Notes: a model not told the origin generated them from the sequence alone. A stretch of 64,000 bases of DNA from Allobosea sp. (GCA_017307955.1 JAFKFV010000019.1:149732-213731), one strand, 5' to 3'; shown: positions 7,480 to 16,772, counted from the first letter of the stretch. A program made the numbers and translations.

Positions 7480-8799
7480 TCAGATCCAGTGTGCCGCCGG
7501 CAGATAGACGATGCCCGCCAGCAGCACGCCGCCGGCGATGGAGAGCGTGAGCGGCACGCCGCCGAGCGTCAGCACAGGGACGCCGATCAGCGCACCGGCG
7601 ACGATCATCATGAACATCGCCGGGACGTCGGTCTTCTCGCCCGAGAAGTCGGCACGGCCGATGGCGCCCATCGAGGCCTTGATGCGTTGCGGCCGCCCGA
7701 CGACCGTCAGGACATCGCCGCGATGGATGGTCGTCTGGGGCAGGATCGGAATGTCGTCGCTCATGGCGCCACGCCGGATGCGCGTCAGGAAGATGCCGTG
7801 CGTCTGCTCCATCTGCGCCAGCTCGGCCAAAGTCTTGCCGTCGAAGGCGCGCCGCGTGACGACGATGTCGACGCCGCCGAGCGGCACCGCCAGCATTTCC
7901 CGGTCCTCGACCTCCTCGGCGCCGGCCGCGAACATCCGGCGCAGCGTCGCCCGCGTGCCCGCGACGCTGACGATGTCGCCCGGCTTCAGCACCGTCCCCT
8001 CATGCGCGGCCAGCAACTGCTCGCCACGGCGGATCTGGTCGATGAAGCACCGGCCGGGCGAGCCCATCGTCTCGACCTCGTCCACCCGCTTGCCGGCCTG
8101 CGGGCTGTCGTCCAGCAACCGATAGGTCCGCATGATGTAGTGATGCCATGCGCTTCCGGAGCTGTCCCCCGTTCCGCCCATCCGCTTCTCGTAGGCCCGG
8201 CAGGCAGCCGGCAGGTCGATGCCCAGCAGGCGCGGGCCGAGTTGCGAGAGAATAAGGATCGGGCCGATGGTGCCGAAGATGTAGGTCATGGCAAAGGCGG
8301 TCGACAGCGATCCGACCATGGCTCGCGCCGCATCCGCCGAAAGGCCCAGCCCCTGGATCGCACTAGTCGAGAGGCCGAGGGCCGCCGATGAGGTCGCGGC
8401 TCCAGAGAAGAGGCCCGCGCCATAGCCGACATCATAACCAGCAAGCCGCGCAACCCCGTAGGCGGTGCCGAGCGTCATCGCCGAGACGATGACGGCGAAC
8501 AGGGCCTGCGGGGCGCCGTCCTCTGCGACGCCACGCACGAATTGCGGGCCGACACGGTAGCCGATCGCAAACAGGAACAGCAGGAAGAAGACACTCGCGA
8601 CATTGCTCGAGATCTCGATGCCGAACTGGCCGATCACAAGGCCGACGATCAGCGTCGCGGCGACCGTCCCGATGCTGAGCCCGCGATAATTGAAGGAGCC
8701 AAGCGGATAGCCGATGGCGACGGTCAGGAAGAGCGCGATGGCCGGATTCTCGCGGAGGGTTGCCACAAGCCATCCGAACACGTCCTGAAAGACAATCAT
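7480..8799 (-). pseudogene. AspT/YidE-type antiporter, C-terminally truncated and joined to Amt sequence
   Basis: 439 codons from ATG 8799 (ribosome site GAGGGGAC). The N-terminal half is the membrane domain of the aspartate:alanine exchanger family (GYPLGSFNYRGLSIG; YGAGLFSGAATSSAALGLS). Two RCK_C-like cytosolic domains follow (about 215-375; VLKPGDIVSVAGTRATL and IHRGDVLTVVGRPQRI). Of the second membrane domain only the first helices remain (VPAMFMMIVAGALIGVPV). At about residue 428 the sequence changes to the Amt motif VYLPAAHWI and then TGA. Family members are around 550 residues, so roughly 130 C-terminal residues are lost. Lies 34 bp after the FUSC gene on the same strand. Transport activity is doubtful. 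Confidence 0.8.
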
Positions 8800-8833
8800 C
8801 CGGTCCCCTCGAACAGCAGCAGCCCGGCAGGCC

Positions 8834-10765
8834 TCATGAAGACGCCATGAGGCCGGGCGTCTCGGCGCGGAGACGATCCATATGGTGGAGCTCGGCCAGC
8901 ACGGCGGCGTGGAGGGCCGAGAAGGCCGGGCTGCCGGCGCCGGCAGCGGGCGGGGCTATGATCGCGCGCGCTGCCGGGGTCGCGGCGACATAGGCGCCGA
9001 GCGCGCTCAGGGCCCTGGCCTCGCCGCTCGGCACCGACGCCCCGGTGCTCGTCGCATAGACGGAGACGTGGTCGCAGATCCGTTCCGCGGCGGCGACCAG
9101 CGGCACCCATGAAGCCGCCTCGTCTGAGGCCGGCGGCGGTTCGGCCAGCAGCGGATCGAGGCGCCGGCGGATTGCCGCCAGGTCCCGGTAGGCAGCGCGC
9201 CGGCGATCGGGCAGCGTCGGTTCGACGACATAGGCGGCGATCTGGAGCTTCGCGCTCTCGAACAATCTCGTCAGGACATCCGCGCTGCTCTTCGGCCAGA
9301 GGAAATAGCCGAAGACGAGCACGATCGCGCCGCCGATAGCGGTGTCGATGATCCGCTGGGTTCCATAGTCGATGTTGAACGGACCGGGCGTGAGGGCGCT
9401 GACGAGAATGAGAACGAGCGGCGTCAGCACGACGGCCTGGAGCGCGTAGGATTTCTGCATCGCCCAGGGGATGAGCGCCGCGAGGACCGCGATCGGGAGG
9501 CCGACCCATCCCGTCTTGGGCATGACCGCGAGGATCAGCGCGCCGATCGCGGCGCCCACCACCGTGCCGGCGATGCGCAGCGCGGCCCGCGCGAACACCG
9601 AGCCGAGATCGGGCTTCATGAGCAGGCTGACCGTCAGCGGCACCCAGAACCAGTGCTCGGCGCCGTCGACGAAGCGGACGGCATAGGCAAGACCGAGGCA
9701 GAGCGCCAGTTTAGCGGCGTCGGCAGCCGCGGTCGGCGACGGTCGCAGTCGATCGGCGAGCGGCGCCGACCGGGCGCGATCCGCTCGCGACCGGCTGGCG
9801 CCCCGCTCGTCCGCCTCCGACGGATTGGCAAGCTGGGCGGCAAGCCGTTCGATCGCGACGAAGAGTGCGTCGTCGCGCGGCGGCGCTCCGGCATCATGCT
9901 CCGACGGCGCGTGCAACCGCTGCGCGGCGGCCGACAGGTGGGCAGCCTCCGGCGCGGCCATGATCGACAGGAAGGCGGCGTCGCAGGGGGCGAGCACGGC
10001 AGCGAGATGATCGGCCTCCGCGCTGCCCCGGCCGGTCCGGGAACGGGCGGCGCGCAGCATGGCCGTTCCGAGATCGTCGAGACGGGCCGTCGCGACCCGG
10101 CGCGCCGCCTCGACCGCCTCCCCGCTCCCGCCCCCCGCCAGAAGTTCGGCGCGGCGCGCGGCAAGCTCGGCCAGAGCCGAGACGAGGCCGGCAACGATCG
10201 CCTTCCGGCTGCGCTCTCCGGCAAACGCAGCCTCGATCAGGAAGAGGACGGCATAGAAGGCGAGGCCGGCGAGATAGAACAGGGCCGGCTGCCAGAACGG
10301 CGCGATGCCGGAAATGCCGATCGCGATGCTGGCCGTGAGAAGGGCCTGCATGGTGCCCAGCGACAGGATGGCGCCGAAGCCGCTCAGGAGGCCGGCTGCG
10401 GCGCCCAACGCCGCCATGATCACGACGATGGCGGCGAGCGGCAACCCGTCGAGATATCCTGCGAGAAAGCCGGCGGCCCCGATCGCCGTGGCGCCGACGA
10501 CGACCGGAAGGCGCCCGCGGATATCACCGGCCCGTTCGGCCGACGAGGCCATCAGGGCGCCGAATGAAACCCACATCGCGGAGAGAACATGATCGGTCGC
10601 AAAACCAATGACCCAGGGAAGCCCGATCGTGATCGCCGCCCTGATCGAATGCCCTGCATCCCAGCGTGCGTCATGCATGGCCGCCAGCCGGCGCAGCCAG
10701 CGACCCGGCTGCGCCTGATCGGCCGCGGTCCTTCCGCGCTCCCTCTCATACACAGCTTCAGCCAT
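8834..10765 (-). CDS. FUSC family inner-membrane exporter (aromatic acid / AaeB-like)
   Basis: 643 residues built as two repeats of a membrane bundle followed by a cytosolic helical region, the layout of AaeB/YccS FUSC transporters. N-terminal bundle about 45-190 (for example VLSAMWVSFGALMASSAE), cytosolic part to about 360, second bundle about 355-500 (HWFWVPLTVSLLMKPDLG is the typical FUSC signature), then an alpha-helical tail. ATG 10765 is chosen because GAGGAAAA precedes it. Characterised members export aromatic carboxylic acids. Divergent from a LysR regulator 323 bp away, the classic arrangement for an inducible exporter. Confidence 0.88.
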   Translation of the reverse strand: MAEAVYERERGRTAADQAQPGRWLRRLAAMHDARWDAGHSIRAAITIGLPWVIGFATDHVLSAMWVSFGALMASSAERAGDIRGRLPVVVGATAIGAAGFLAGYLDGLPLAAIVVIMAALGAAAGLLSGFGAILSLGTMQALLTASIAIGISGIAPFWQPALFYLAGLAFYAVLFLIEAAFAGERSRKAIVAGLVSALAELAARRAELLAGGGSGEAVEAARRVATARLDDLGTAMLRAARSRTGRGSAEADHLAAVLAPCDAAFLSIMAAPEAAHLSAAAQRLHAPSEHDAGAPPRDDALFVAIERLAAQLANPSEADERGASRSRADRARSAPLADRLRPSPTAAADAAKLALCLGLAYAVRFVDGAEHWFWVPLTVSLLMKPDLGSVFARAALRIAGTVVGAAIGALILAVMPKTGWVGLPIAVLAALIPWAMQKSYALQAVVLTPLVLILVSALTPGPFNIDYGTQRIIDTAIGGAIVLVFGYFLWPKSSADVLTRLFESAKLQIAAYVVEPTLPDRRRAAYRDLAAIRRRLDPLLAEPPPASDEAASWVPLVAAAERICDHVSVYATSTGASVPSGEARALSALGAYVAATPAARAIIAPPAAGAGSPAFSALHAAVLAELHHMDRLRAETPGLMASS

Positions 10766-11088
10766 GTCGGGATTTTCCTCGGCTCCTGGCCGTCGAGGCG
10801 GCACGACACCATGGACGCAGCGGAATCCCGGCGATCGATGCTCGCCGACTCGCGTCCGTTTCCAGATCCTGAATACAGTACGATGCGAGATTTGTAAATA
10901 AATCCGGCTTGTTCGGATCAAGAACCCGTATACTGTTCGATATTGATATATCATCCCCGCTCTATTTCATCATATCATTTATCGATACCCACGATATATG
11001 CCTGAAAACGCGCATATAGACTGGAATTCGATTGCCATGATGCTATGCACATCGTACCAGATCCCCAATATGCATATCGGCCATCCCC
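10766..11088. promoter_or_regulatory. AT-rich divergent control region between FUSC exporter and LysR-porin units
   Basis: 323 bp without a gene, clearly more AT-rich than its surroundings from about 10880. It contains an inverted repeat TATATGC-N10-GCATATA at 10995-11018 and a short palindrome ATATGCATAT near 11069-11078. Both fit the loose T-N11-A dyad form of LysR-type binding sites. Because the LysR gene starts at 11089 facing away from the exporter, these are the obvious candidate operators for both units. Confidence 0.5.
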
Positions 11089-12018
11089 ATGCGAATACAG
11101 GACGACCTCGTCGATACGGACGAACTCCGGGCATTTGACGCCGTCGCCACGAAGCGCAGTTTCAGCATCGCGGCAAGCGAGCTCGGTTGCTCCCAGTCCA
11201 CGATCAGCGAACGCATCACCCGGCTCGAACAGCGGCTGCAGCGCGTTCTCGTCCTGAGGACGACGCGCCAGGTGAAGCTGACGCCCGATGGCGAGGCGGC
11301 GCTCATCTATGCGCGGGGCATCCTCGACATCGCGGAGGATGCGCGCGCCCGTCTTTCGCGGTCCAGACTGGCAGGTACCCTGAGGATCGGCATCGAGGAT
11401 CAGCTCGCCGCGACCCGCCTGCCGCCGCTGCTGCGGATGTTCGGCGCGCGGTTCCCGCATTTCGGCCTCCGCTTCGTGACAGGACGCAACCACCGGCTCC
11501 AGGAGGCGCTGCGGATGAGAGACGTGGACCTCATCATGACCAAGAGCCACCCCGATTCCGGCGCCGAAGTTCTTTGGCGGGAGCCGCTGGTCTGGATGGC
11601 GAGGTCGGATGTTGCCGCGCGCCGCGACGGACCGGTCCCGGTGATCAGCTATCTCGGCCCAAGCGTGCTGCGCGACATCGTCGAGGCGCGCCTCGCCGAC
11701 CATCGCCGAAGTTTCGTGACCGTCGCCGAATGCAGCAATTTCATCGGCAAGATCACCCTTGCCGAAGCCGGCATCGGCGTCGTGGCCGTCGGCAGGAGCT
11801 TCGGCAACCCCGGCCTCATCGAGGTGCCCGAAGACGTCGGCCTGCCGCCGCTCGGATCGCTCGACTTCGTCCTCGAAGCCGCGCCGGCCCGGCACAGCCA
11901 GGCGATCGACGCCTTTCGCGAGGTCCTCACCGCCTTTACGACCGGGATGGCCGGTGAAATGCCGGGGCCGGACCAGCTTGCCGATGTCATCGCGAAGGCG
12001 GAGACGGAACAGCCATGA
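11089..12018 (+). CDS. LysR-family transcriptional regulator
   Basis: 309 residues. The N-terminal winged helix-turn-helix is clear: LRAFDAVATKRSFSIAASEL, then GCSQSTISERITRLEQRL and a wing containing LTPDGEAAL. The C-terminal effector domain (about 95-300) begins GTLRIGIEDQLAATRLPPLL. It is divergent from the FUSC exporter operon and overlaps the downstream porin gene by 4 nt (ATGA). Expected to control the exporter and/or its own operon in response to a small organic molecule, which is not identifiable from sequence. Confidence 0.92.
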   Translation: MRIQDDLVDTDELRAFDAVATKRSFSIAASELGCSQSTISERITRLEQRLQRVLVLRTTRQVKLTPDGEAALIYARGILDIAEDARARLSRSRLAGTLRIGIEDQLAATRLPPLLRMFGARFPHFGLRFVTGRNHRLQEALRMRDVDLIMTKSHPDSGAEVLWREPLVWMARSDVAARRDGPVPVISYLGPSVLRDIVEARLADHRRSFVTVAECSNFIGKITLAEAGIGVVAVGRSFGNPGLIEVPEDVGLPPLGSLDFVLEAAPARHSQAIDAFREVLTAFTTGMAGEMPGPDQLADVIAKAETEQP

Positions 12019-13358
12019 CGCATCGCCGGGACAGTCGCGCAAGGAGCGGTCTTGTGAGGTGGCGTGTTGCGAGCAGCGGCCTTGCGATTGCCGTCCTCTC
12101 GATCGGGCTGCTCGCGGCCGGAACTGAAGGCGCCTTCGCGACCGGAAACCGGACGACGCACAAGAAGCAGGCGACGACCGGAAGAGCCGACCCGATCGGC
12201 GATGCGCGCTGCATCGAGCAGGGCAAATCCTATATCTGGGTCGAAGCTCTCGGCACCTGCTTCAATCCCGGCGGCTATCTCTGGGTCGAAGGTTACGCCA
12301 ACGGCTACACGGACTATCCGTCGGGCGCCGACAAAATCTATGGCATCGGGACACTCGGGCTGACGCTGAAGACGACGACCGGCCTCGGCTTCGGGGGGCC
12401 GCTCAAGACTGCGGCCGACATTCGCTTCCAGCTTCGGACCGCGGATCCCTATGGCGGCGGACCACCGGAGTTCCAGGTCGAGCCGCAGACGCTCACGGCT
12501 AGCTGGGGCGGTGTGACGGTCGGCTATGGCACCTCCATGTTCGACTTCTACGCCAACGCCAATATCGAGGGCACGGATCCGACCACGATCGGCGACAGCA
12601 CGAGCCTGCCCTTCGTCGCCTTCACGGCGCCCATCCCCGGCGGCTTCTCGGCGACACTGTCGCTCGAGCAGGGCAATTATCGCAGCGGCGGCATCGCGCC
12701 GGCCGATGCCGATACCTCAGCCGTCTTCGGCCAGAACGCGGCGATGCCCGATCTCGTCGCCGCCCTCGGCCAGACGACCAGCTGGGGCCGCTATCAGGTC
12801 TCCGGCGCGCTGCACAAGGTGGTGATCAACGGATCGCCCGATTTCGCCGGCTCCAATCCCTCGACCTGGGGCTTCGCTGTGCAGGGTGGCGTCATGATCG
12901 CTCTGCCGATGATCGCGGACAAGGATTCGCTCTATCTGCAGACGGCTTATGTAGACGGCGCGACCACCTATCTCGGGCTCGTCGATCCGAGCGGCGACTT
13001 CGCGCCGCCGGACGCCTATTACTCCCCGACCGGCGGCTTCTCGCGCGTGACCGGCTGGAACGTCACCGCGCAATATCTGCACAACTGGACGCCGACGCTG
13101 AACTCGGCCTTCTTCGGCGGCTATGCCGATTTCAAGCTCAACGATGTGCTGGCCGAAGCGACCTATGGCGCGTCGGGCGCCGGCAACTTCAATTTCGGCG
13201 CCAATCTCGTCTGGTCACCGAACAGCAACACGAAGCTCCTCGCCCAATACATCTATAATTACTATGGCGCGCAGGACTATGTCGACACGACGAACGGGCT
13301 GCCCGCCGCATCGCAGGACGCGCACGACCTCTTGCTGATGGCGCAATACGCATTCTGA
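12015..13358 (+). CDS. Outer-membrane porin (alphaproteobacterial Porin_2 type)
   Basis: 447 residues with a signal peptide (hydrophobic stretch SSGLAIAVLSIGLLAAG, cleavage probably near GAFAT) and the motif RCIEQGKSYIWVEALGTCF, then GGYLWVEGYANGYTDYP, as in rhizobial porins. The body alternates aromatic and glycine-rich beta strands and ends in the obligatory C-terminal Phe (LLMAQYAF). Its ATG overlaps the stop of the LysR gene, so the porin is translationally coupled to its presumed regulator. Probably supplies outer-membrane passage for the substrate handled by the divergent exporter/antiporter locus. Confidence 0.88.
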   Translation: MTHRRDSRARSGLVRWRVASSGLAIAVLSIGLLAAGTEGAFATGNRTTHKKQATTGRADPIGDARCIEQGKSYIWVEALGTCFNPGGYLWVEGYANGYTDYPSGADKIYGIGTLGLTLKTTTGLGFGGPLKTAADIRFQLRTADPYGGGPPEFQVEPQTLTASWGGVTVGYGTSMFDFYANANIEGTDPTTIGDSTSLPFVAFTAPIPGGFSATLSLEQGNYRSGGIAPADADTSAVFGQNAAMPDLVAALGQTTSWGRYQVSGALHKVVINGSPDFAGSNPSTWGFAVQGGVMIALPMIADKDSLYLQTAYVDGATTYLGLVDPSGDFAPPDAYYSPTGGFSRVTGWNVTAQYLHNWTPTLNSAFFGGYADFKLNDVLAEATYGASGAGNFNFGANLVWSPNSNTKLLAQYIYNYYGAQDYVDTTNGLPAASQDAHDLLLMAQYAF

Positions 13359-13363
13359 CCGCG

Positions 13364-14074
13364 CTAGCCGCCGGAGCCCACATGGATGTGGCGGTGGCGA
13401 TGCGTGTGGGCGTGGTCGTGGATCTCGGCCGGCAGCAGGCGGCCGTCGCGGACCACCATGGCGCGGGTCGCGAGATCGGCGACGAATTCGGCGTCGTGCG
13501 AGACGAGGATCATCGCGCCCGGAAAGCTGCGCAGTGCCTCGCGCAACCGCTCGCCGTTCCCGGCGTCGACGCCGTTGGTCGGCTCGTCGAGCATCAGCAT
13601 GTCGGGTTGCATGGCCAGCAGCCCGGCGAGGCAGACGAGCCGTTTCTCGCCGCCGGACAGGCGATGGCTGATGCGCCCGGCGAGGTCGGCAATGCCGAGC
13701 CGCCCCAGAGCCTCCTCGGCCATCGCGCGAGCCGCGGCCCGGTCGTGCCCAAGATTGAGCGGGCCGAACGAGACATCCTCGATGACGGTCGGGCAGAAGA
13801 GCTGATCGTCGCTGTCCTGGAAGAGAAAGCCGATCCTCGGGCGCAGCCGCGCGAACTGCTTCTCCGTCCGGCACTCCTCGCCGAACAGGCGGATGCTGCC
13901 GCCCCCGCTCGCCTCCAGGCCGAGAATGGTCCGAAGCAGCGTCGTCTTGCCGGCGCCGTTCGGCCCGACCAGCGCAAGCCGCTCGCCGGCGGCAAGCTCG
14001 AGCGCGACATCGGAAAGGATCGGCCGTCCGGCGCGACCGACCGAGAGGCCGGAGAGTTCGATGAGCTTCGTCAT
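13364..14074 (-). CDS. nikO: Nickel/cobalt ECF transporter ATP-binding subunit (NikO/CbiO)
   Basis: 236-residue ABC ATPase. Walker A GPNGAGKTT (37-45), Q-loop FQDSDDQLF (85-93, the DDQ form typical of ECF/CbiO ATPases), signature LSGGEKR (139-145) and Walker B MLMLDEPT. The C-terminus is histidine-rich (HDHAHTHRHRHIH), consistent with nickel or cobalt binding. ATG 14074 overlaps the nikQ stop by 4 nt. Last gene of the nikKMLQO operon; energises uptake through NikQ. Confidence 0.93.
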   Translation of the reverse strand: MTKLIELSGLSVGRAGRPILSDVALELAAGERLALVGPNGAGKTTLLRTILGLEASGGGSIRLFGEECRTEKQFARLRPRIGFLFQDSDDQLFCPTVIEDVSFGPLNLGHDRAAARAMAEEALGRLGIADLAGRISHRLSGGEKRLVCLAGLLAMQPDMLMLDEPTNGVDAGNGERLREALRSFPGAMILVSHDAEFVADLATRAMVVRDGRLLPAEIHDHAHTHRHRHIHVGSGG

Positions 14075-14784
14075 AGCCGGTCCGCCGCCAGCAGAATGAG
14101 ACCCGTTACGGCGACCGCGATGGAGGCGGTCCAGTCGCGCAGGGCCGGCGGCGCGAAGGCGGCATGGGGATAGCGGCCGGAAAAGCCGCGGCAGCGCATC
14201 GCTTCCGTCACGCGTTCGGCGCGGTCGAGTGCGCGGATGAGGACCATGCCGGCAAGATGGCCATAGCTCCGCCAGGTGTGGCGATTGGAGCGCGGGCGGA
14301 AGCCGCGCGCCCGCATCGATTCGCGCAGCCGCTGCGCCTCGGCCCGGATGAGATCGACATAGCGCGCCGTCATCACGAGCAGCCGGTTGAAGCGTTCCGG
14401 CACATGCAGCGCATGCAGAGTCGCGCCGAGCCGGGCCGGCTCCATCGAACCGACGAGCACGGCGAGCAGCAGCACCGAGGCCGAGACCTTGAGCGCGACC
14501 AGCGCCGCGAGCGCGATGCCCTCTGCGCTCACCGATAGCGGGCCGATGCGCGCGAGCGGCTCTCCCGGCATGGTCAGCGGCAGCATGACGAAGAGCAGCA
14601 GCATGAACCCCTCGACATGCACCAGCCGCCTTGCGAGCGGCCACCCCGCGCGCGTCACCCCACCCAGCATCGCCGCAAGGATGAAGGCCGCGGTCGCGGC
14701 CGGCAGGCCGTGCAGCTGCGCCACCGCCACGATCGCGATCAGCGCGGTGACGAGGCCGAGCCGGGGATCGGCGATGACGGTCAT
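14071..14784 (-). CDS. nikQ: Nickel/cobalt ECF transporter transmembrane T subunit (NikQ/CbiQ)
   Basis: 237 residues, an EcfT/CbiQ-type membrane protein. Hydrophobic helices occupy about 10-125, and a cytoplasmic coupling region contains the characteristic A-R-G pair elements: RLRESMRARGFRPRS and RVTEAMRCRGFSGRY (coupling helices that contact the ATPase). A final helix (ASIAVAVTGLILLAAD) closes the protein. It overlaps nikL upstream and nikO downstream by 4 nt each, so all three are translationally coupled. Confidence 0.92.
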   Translation of the reverse strand: MTVIADPRLGLVTALIAIVAVAQLHGLPAATAAFILAAMLGGVTRAGWPLARRLVHVEGFMLLLFVMLPLTMPGEPLARIGPLSVSAEGIALAALVALKVSASVLLLAVLVGSMEPARLGATLHALHVPERFNRLLVMTARYVDLIRAEAQRLRESMRARGFRPRSNRHTWRSYGHLAGMVLIRALDRAERVTEAMRCRGFSGRYPHAAFAPPALRDWTASIAVAVTGLILLAADRL

Positions 14785-15347
14785 CGCCTCTTGCTCCGCG
14801 CCCAGAGGCCGATGCCGACAAGGCCGATGATGAGGAAGATGCCGGACAGGATGTCGGCGAAGCGGAGTCGCGAATCCATCATCTCGATCCGCTCCTGCAG
14901 CGGCTCCGTTCCGCGCTCGACGGCGGCGGCGACGAGCGCGGCGAGGCGGGCATCGTCCGTAACGCCCGCGCCCGGCTGTGCGGCGGCTGGCTGCGGCGGC
15001 GGCTGAGCGGCGTCAGCTGCGCCAAGGGTCCGGGCAGAGAGGGTCGCCGAAGCGATATGCGCCTCGTGGGTGTCGACGGTGATGGTGACGTCGCCCGCCG
15101 GCGCTGCCGGCAGTTCGAAGGCGAAGCGGCCTTCGGCGTCGGTGGTGCCACTGGCGATCGTGGCGCCCGCGCCATTCTTGGCGATCCAGGCGCTGCCCTC
15201 GGGCCGGCCGCCGCCGATGAAGAAGGCATAGCCATGGACCGAGAGCCCGTCGACCGCGGCGAAGACCTTCAGCTTGTGGGCCTCGGCCGGCAGCGCCAGC
15301 GCCAGCAGCGCGGCGAGCACGAGGATGGGCCTCACCGACGCCCTCAT
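14781..15347 (-). CDS. nikL: Nickel uptake auxiliary component NikL (periplasmic domain plus C-terminal membrane helix)
   Basis: 188 residues. A signal peptide (VLAALLALALPAEAH) leaves a mature N-terminus beginning near His (AHKLKVF), as in NikL/NikK-type proteins. An Ig-like region follows (GRPEGSAWIAKNGAGA, DAEGRFAFELPAAPAG), then a Pro/Ala linker, a coiled segment and a C-terminal helix (ILSGIFLIIGLVGIGLWARS). NikL replaces CbiN in Ni-specific ECF systems. Overlaps nikM and nikQ by 4 nt. Confidence 0.85.
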   Translation of the reverse strand: MRASVRPILVLAALLALALPAEAHKLKVFAAVDGLSVHGYAFFIGGGRPEGSAWIAKNGAGATIASGTTDAEGRFAFELPAAPAGDVTITVDTHEAHIASATLSARTLGAADAAQPPPQPAAAQPGAGVTDDARLAALVAAAVERGTEPLQERIEMMDSRLRFADILSGIFLIIGLVGIGLWARSKRR

Positions 15348-15958
15348 GCCGAGGCCGGTCGCAGCGCGTCGGGCTGCACCCGCGCGAGGAAGGAAACGAC
15401 CGCCGCGGTGACGAAGGCCTCGCCGACCATCAGCGGCAGGTAGGTGGCGATGAGCACACGGGCGACCGGCGTGTAGCTCGATGAGGACAGCGCGAGCGAC
15501 AGCGCGACGAGGCCGCCGGTGCCGGCGACAGACAGCGCGCCGAGCAGCGCCGCGAGCGCTCCGCGCTTCGCCGCATTCCGGCTCGCGCGGATCGCAGGGC
15601 CGAGCAGCGCCGCGGCGATGAAGCCCGGCAGCGCGATATTGACCGTGTTGACGCCGAGCGTCGTCAGACCGCCGAAGCCGAACAAGAGCGCCTGCAGCAG
15701 CAGCATGACGAGGACGGCGGGAAAGACGGCGGCGCCGAGCATGAGGCCCATCAGGCCGGTGAGCAGCAAATGCACGCTGGACGGGCCGACCGGGACCGAG
15801 ATCAGCGACAGGACGAACACTGCCGCCGCCAGCACGCCGGCGCGCGGGATCAGGCGATCGTCGAGCAGCCGCAAGCCGAGAGCGACGCCAGCCGCGGCGA
15901 TCACCGCGCCGCCGGCGAGCACCGGGACCGAGAGGACACCATCGGGGATATGCGCCAT
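15344..15958 (-). CDS. nikM: Nickel/cobalt ECF transporter substrate-binding membrane subunit (NikM/CbiM)
   Basis: 204 residues. The conserved N-terminus MAHIPDGVLS supplies the amine and His ligands that bind the metal in CbiM/NikM S-components. A second conserved His is in VGPSSVHLLLTGLMGLMLG. About six membrane helices are present, with the C-terminal part carrying the family motif GEAFVTAAVVSFL. Starts 19 bp after nikK. NikM is the specificity subunit; the operon partners (NikK, NikL and a NikR box) favour nickel over cobalt. Confidence 0.93.
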   Translation of the reverse strand: MAHIPDGVLSVPVLAGGAVIAAAGVALGLRLLDDRLIPRAGVLAAAVFVLSLISVPVGPSSVHLLLTGLMGLMLGAAVFPAVLVMLLLQALLFGFGGLTTLGVNTVNIALPGFIAAALLGPAIRASRNAAKRGALAALLGALSVAGTGGLVALSLALSSSSYTPVARVLIATYLPLMVGEAFVTAAVVSFLARVQPDALRPASA

Positions 15959-15977
15959 CGCCGCCTGCTCGCCGCCG

Positions 15978-16754
15978 CTACCTCGCGACCGGCATGTCGG
16001 TCGCCTTCACCCAGATGAGCGCGCCCTCCTCGACCGGCACCTCCCTGCCGTCCGGCGCCCGGCCCGGCGCGTCGGCTTCCGTCAGGGCAGCGAAGCCCCA
16101 CCATCCGGCGCGCGGCATCGCATAGGAGAAGGCGCCGGCCGCGTCCGCCTTCAGCACCTGCGTCACGAAGGCGTCGTTCGGCGCGGTCACCGAGCCGTCA
16201 TTGACGAACTCGACCTCGATCTCGGCGAAGGGCACCGGCGCGCCGTTCCTGAGCACGACGCCGGAGAACAGATTGCCGGTCCAGAGCCCGGTCGGACGCG
16301 TCAGCGGCCGGATCTCGACCGGCAGGCCGACAAGGTCGTCCCAGCCCTCACCCGAGGCATAGCCGTCCACGACGACCTTGGCATAGTGGACGATGAGCTT
16401 GTTCTCGGCCGGCTCGAAATAGGGCTGCGGCTCGACATAGAAGATCGCCGCGCCGGGCTCGTCGATGTTCCTCGTCAGCGTCCAGGCGGTCGCCTCGCCG
16501 ACCGGCCTTTCGCTGATCGACGGCGTGAGGTCGGTGCGCTTGCCGCCCGCGACGACGCCGACCGCCACCGGGCGCTTCATGTCCATCACCGGCCCGCCCT
16601 CGAAGGGATGGGTGAAGACCATGTCGACCGTCACGTTGCCGCCTTCCGGCAGCACATCGGCGGAGGGGATGATCTCCTGGAAATGCGCGAAGGCCGGCGC
16701 GCTGACGAGGACGCAAGCGAAAGCAAGGCCAGAAGCCACGATGCTGGGGGACAT
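15978..16754 (-). CDS. nikK: Periplasmic nickel-uptake component NikK (DUF4198)
   Basis: 258 residues with a signal peptide (SPSIVASGLAFACVLVSA) and a mature protein starting AHFQEIIPS, the His-containing N-terminus typical of NikK/DUF4198 proteins. Typical family motifs follow (VDMVFTHPFEGGPVMDMKRP; GAFSYAMPRAGWWGFAAL). ATG 16754 is chosen: an in-frame upstream ATG at 16790 lies inside the NikR operator and would place extra residues before the signal peptide. First gene of nikKMLQO. Confidence 0.88.
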   Translation of the reverse strand: MSPSIVASGLAFACVLVSAPAFAHFQEIIPSADVLPEGGNVTVDMVFTHPFEGGPVMDMKRPVAVGVVAGGKRTDLTPSISERPVGEATAWTLTRNIDEPGAAIFYVEPQPYFEPAENKLIVHYAKVVVDGYASGEGWDDLVGLPVEIRPLTRPTGLWTGNLFSGVVLRNGAPVPFAEIEVEFVNDGSVTAPNDAFVTQVLKADAAGAFSYAMPRAGWWGFAALTEADAPGRAPDGREVPVEEGALIWVKATDMPVAR

Positions 16755-16772
16755 GGAGGGCTCCGGATGTCG

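Noticed and set aside
6724..8391. 555-codon forward frame across the antiporter/Amt region
   Set aside because: Composition rich in R, H, D, Q and A as expected for the antisense of GC-rich membrane protein genes; no ribosome site or family motif.
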